From positions 1 to 15,034 of the forward strand of contig JBNMKN010000040.1 in the NCBI GenBank assembly GCA_050874365.1: 15,034 bases of DNA, given 5' to 3'. Position 1 is the first letter of the stretch; every line of letters begins with the position of its first letter. This stretch comes from Eshraghiella sp050874365 (GTDB lineage Bacteria > Bacillota > Clostridia > Lachnospirales > Lachnospiraceae). This document shows, piece by piece, positions 14,607 through 15,034 of the stretch. The notes below the pieces were generated by a model, which worked only from the letters and a program-made list of their open reading frames with translations, was not told where the DNA came from and searched no databases. The position numbers were made by a program, and so were the translations under genes.

Positions 14607-14643
14607 ATGCCATCTTCGGGAATAATATTTCCGGAGGTGGCAT
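14607..14643 (+). promoter_or_regulatory. 17-bp hairpin that encloses the ribosome binding site of the tepA-like gene
   Basis: Bases 14607-14623 pair with 14627-14643 along 17 positions, with three G-U wobbles and a 3-base loop. The right arm contains the Shine-Dalgarno GGAGG (14633-14637), 8 bases before the ATG at 14646, so the stem would hide it completely. No T-run follows, which argues against a simple metY terminator. It may be a translational switch or keep expression low. Formation in the cell is inferred. Confidence 0.65.
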
Positions 14644-14645
14644 TT

Positions 14646-15034
14646 ATGTTTGAAACAGTATATATTCTGGGAGAAATAGAAGGGCATGACGGAGGCGGTT
14701 CTGATAAAAACACAAAATATGATGAGATAATTCCAAGGCTTGTGTCCATAGAAAACAATGATGATGTTGATGGCGTTTTGTTTGTTATTAATACCATGGG
14801 AGGAGACGTATCGGCGGGACTTGCCCTTGCGGAAATGATAGCGGGGCTCAGTAAACCTACGGTATCCCTTGTAATAGGGGAAAGCCATTCCATAGGAGTA
14901 CCTATAGCGGTGGCTGCGGATTACTCATTTATAGTAAAAAGTGCAACTGTTGTTATCCACCCTGTAAGAATGACGGGAACAATTTTAGGAACGAGACAGA
15001 CCTACAGGCAGTTCAGGTCCATACAGGACAGAAT
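14646..15034 (+). CDS. tepA: ClpP-like serine protease, TepA type (partial)
   Basis: The first 129 residues of a ClpP/crotonase-fold protease, cut by the right window edge. The catalytic serine is Ser82 in GESHSIG, and the histidine is His105 in TVVIHPVRMTG. INTMGGDVSAGLALAEMI at 48-65 is the oxyanion-strand region. The HSIG nucleophile motif and the HPxRxTG block are those of TepA rather than housekeeping ClpP. TepA was described in Bacillus subtilis as aiding protein translocation and breaking down signal peptides. The third catalytic residue lies beyond the window. It follows metY by 50 bases and its ribosome binding site is inside a long hairpin. In Bacillus, tepA lies near the DNA translocase gene spoIIIE, which would be expected to the right if order is kept. 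Confidence 0.85.
   Translation, partial: MFETVYILGEIEGHDGGGSDKNTKYDEIIPRLVSIENNDDVDGVLFVINTMGGDVSAGLALAEMIAGLSKPTVSLVIGESHSIGVPIAVAADYSFIVKSATVVIHPVRMTGTILGTRQTYRQFRSIQDR

Noticed and set aside
14596..14645. Intrinsic terminator after metY
   Set aside because: The hairpin is strong, but no T-run follows and the right arm is the ribosome binding site of the next gene, so a translational role is more likely.
1..15034. CRISPR array, tRNA, prophage or insertion sequence
   Set aside because: No regularly spaced direct repeats, cloverleaf sequences, transposase or phage-like proteins were seen on either strand.

Overview
The window looks like an ordinary chromosomal stretch of an AT-rich, anaerobic Gram-positive bacterium, most likely a clostridial Lachnospiraceae-type gut commensal. 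The evidence is the oxygen-sensitive class III ribonucleotide reductase, Rex, a DUF4956/VTC pair, strong GGAGG ribosome binding sites, TTG starts, and housekeeping proteins of Firmicutes type. Genus cannot be fixed from the sequence alone. I saw no tRNA, rRNA, CRISPR array, transposase, phage gene or integration site.

Layout. (1) Bases 1-467, minus strand: N-terminal part of anaerobic ribonucleotide reductase nrdD, running off the left edge. (2) Bases 468-733: divergent control region with a good nrdD promoter, a palindrome inside that promoter, a probable NrdR box, a third palindrome, and a promoter for the rightward genes. (3) Bases 734-2147: a VTC-type polyphosphate polymerase-like protein overlapping a DUF4956 membrane protein. 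(4) Bases 2235-3253: a zinc-ribbon/membrane protein of unknown role, coupled by a 1-base overlap to a GNAT acetyltransferase. A terminator hairpin closes this unit and carries the stop codons of two convergent genes in its loop. (5) Bases 3246-5962, minus strand: purine nucleoside phosphorylase followed by a YdiF-like ABC-F protein, with a roughly 170-base leader holding two strong hairpins. (6) Bases 5963-6223: a second divergent region where two back-to-back promoters appear to share one palindromic -35 hexamer. (7) Bases 6224-15034, plus strand: ten genes with small gaps or overlaps. They are ABC ATPase, permease, Rex, a coiled-coil protein of unknown role, the NAD(P)HX repair fusion Nnr, alanine racemase, MazF, a CNNM/CBS/CorC membrane protein, O-acetylhomoserine sulfhydrylase, and the start of a TepA/ClpP-like protease.

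How they fit together. The long right-hand run mixes redox sensing and cofactor repair (Rex, Nnr), cell-wall D-alanine supply (Alr), RNA-cleaving stress control (MazF), ion homeostasis (CNNM/CBS), sulfur assimilation into homocysteine (MetY) and membrane protein quality control (TepA). This resembles conserved Firmicutes gene order more than a single pathway. The parts most worth a second look are non-coding: a 17-bp hairpin that buries the Shine-Dalgarno of tepA, the long hairpin in the purine nucleoside phosphorylase leader, the shared -35 element, and the palindromes upstream of nrdD. Among proteins, the VTC-DUF4956 pair, the unknown coiled-coil protein between rex and nnr, the solitary MazF and the CNNM protein with altered ion-site motifs stand out. 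I found no convincing evidence of a wholly new defence or mobile system.
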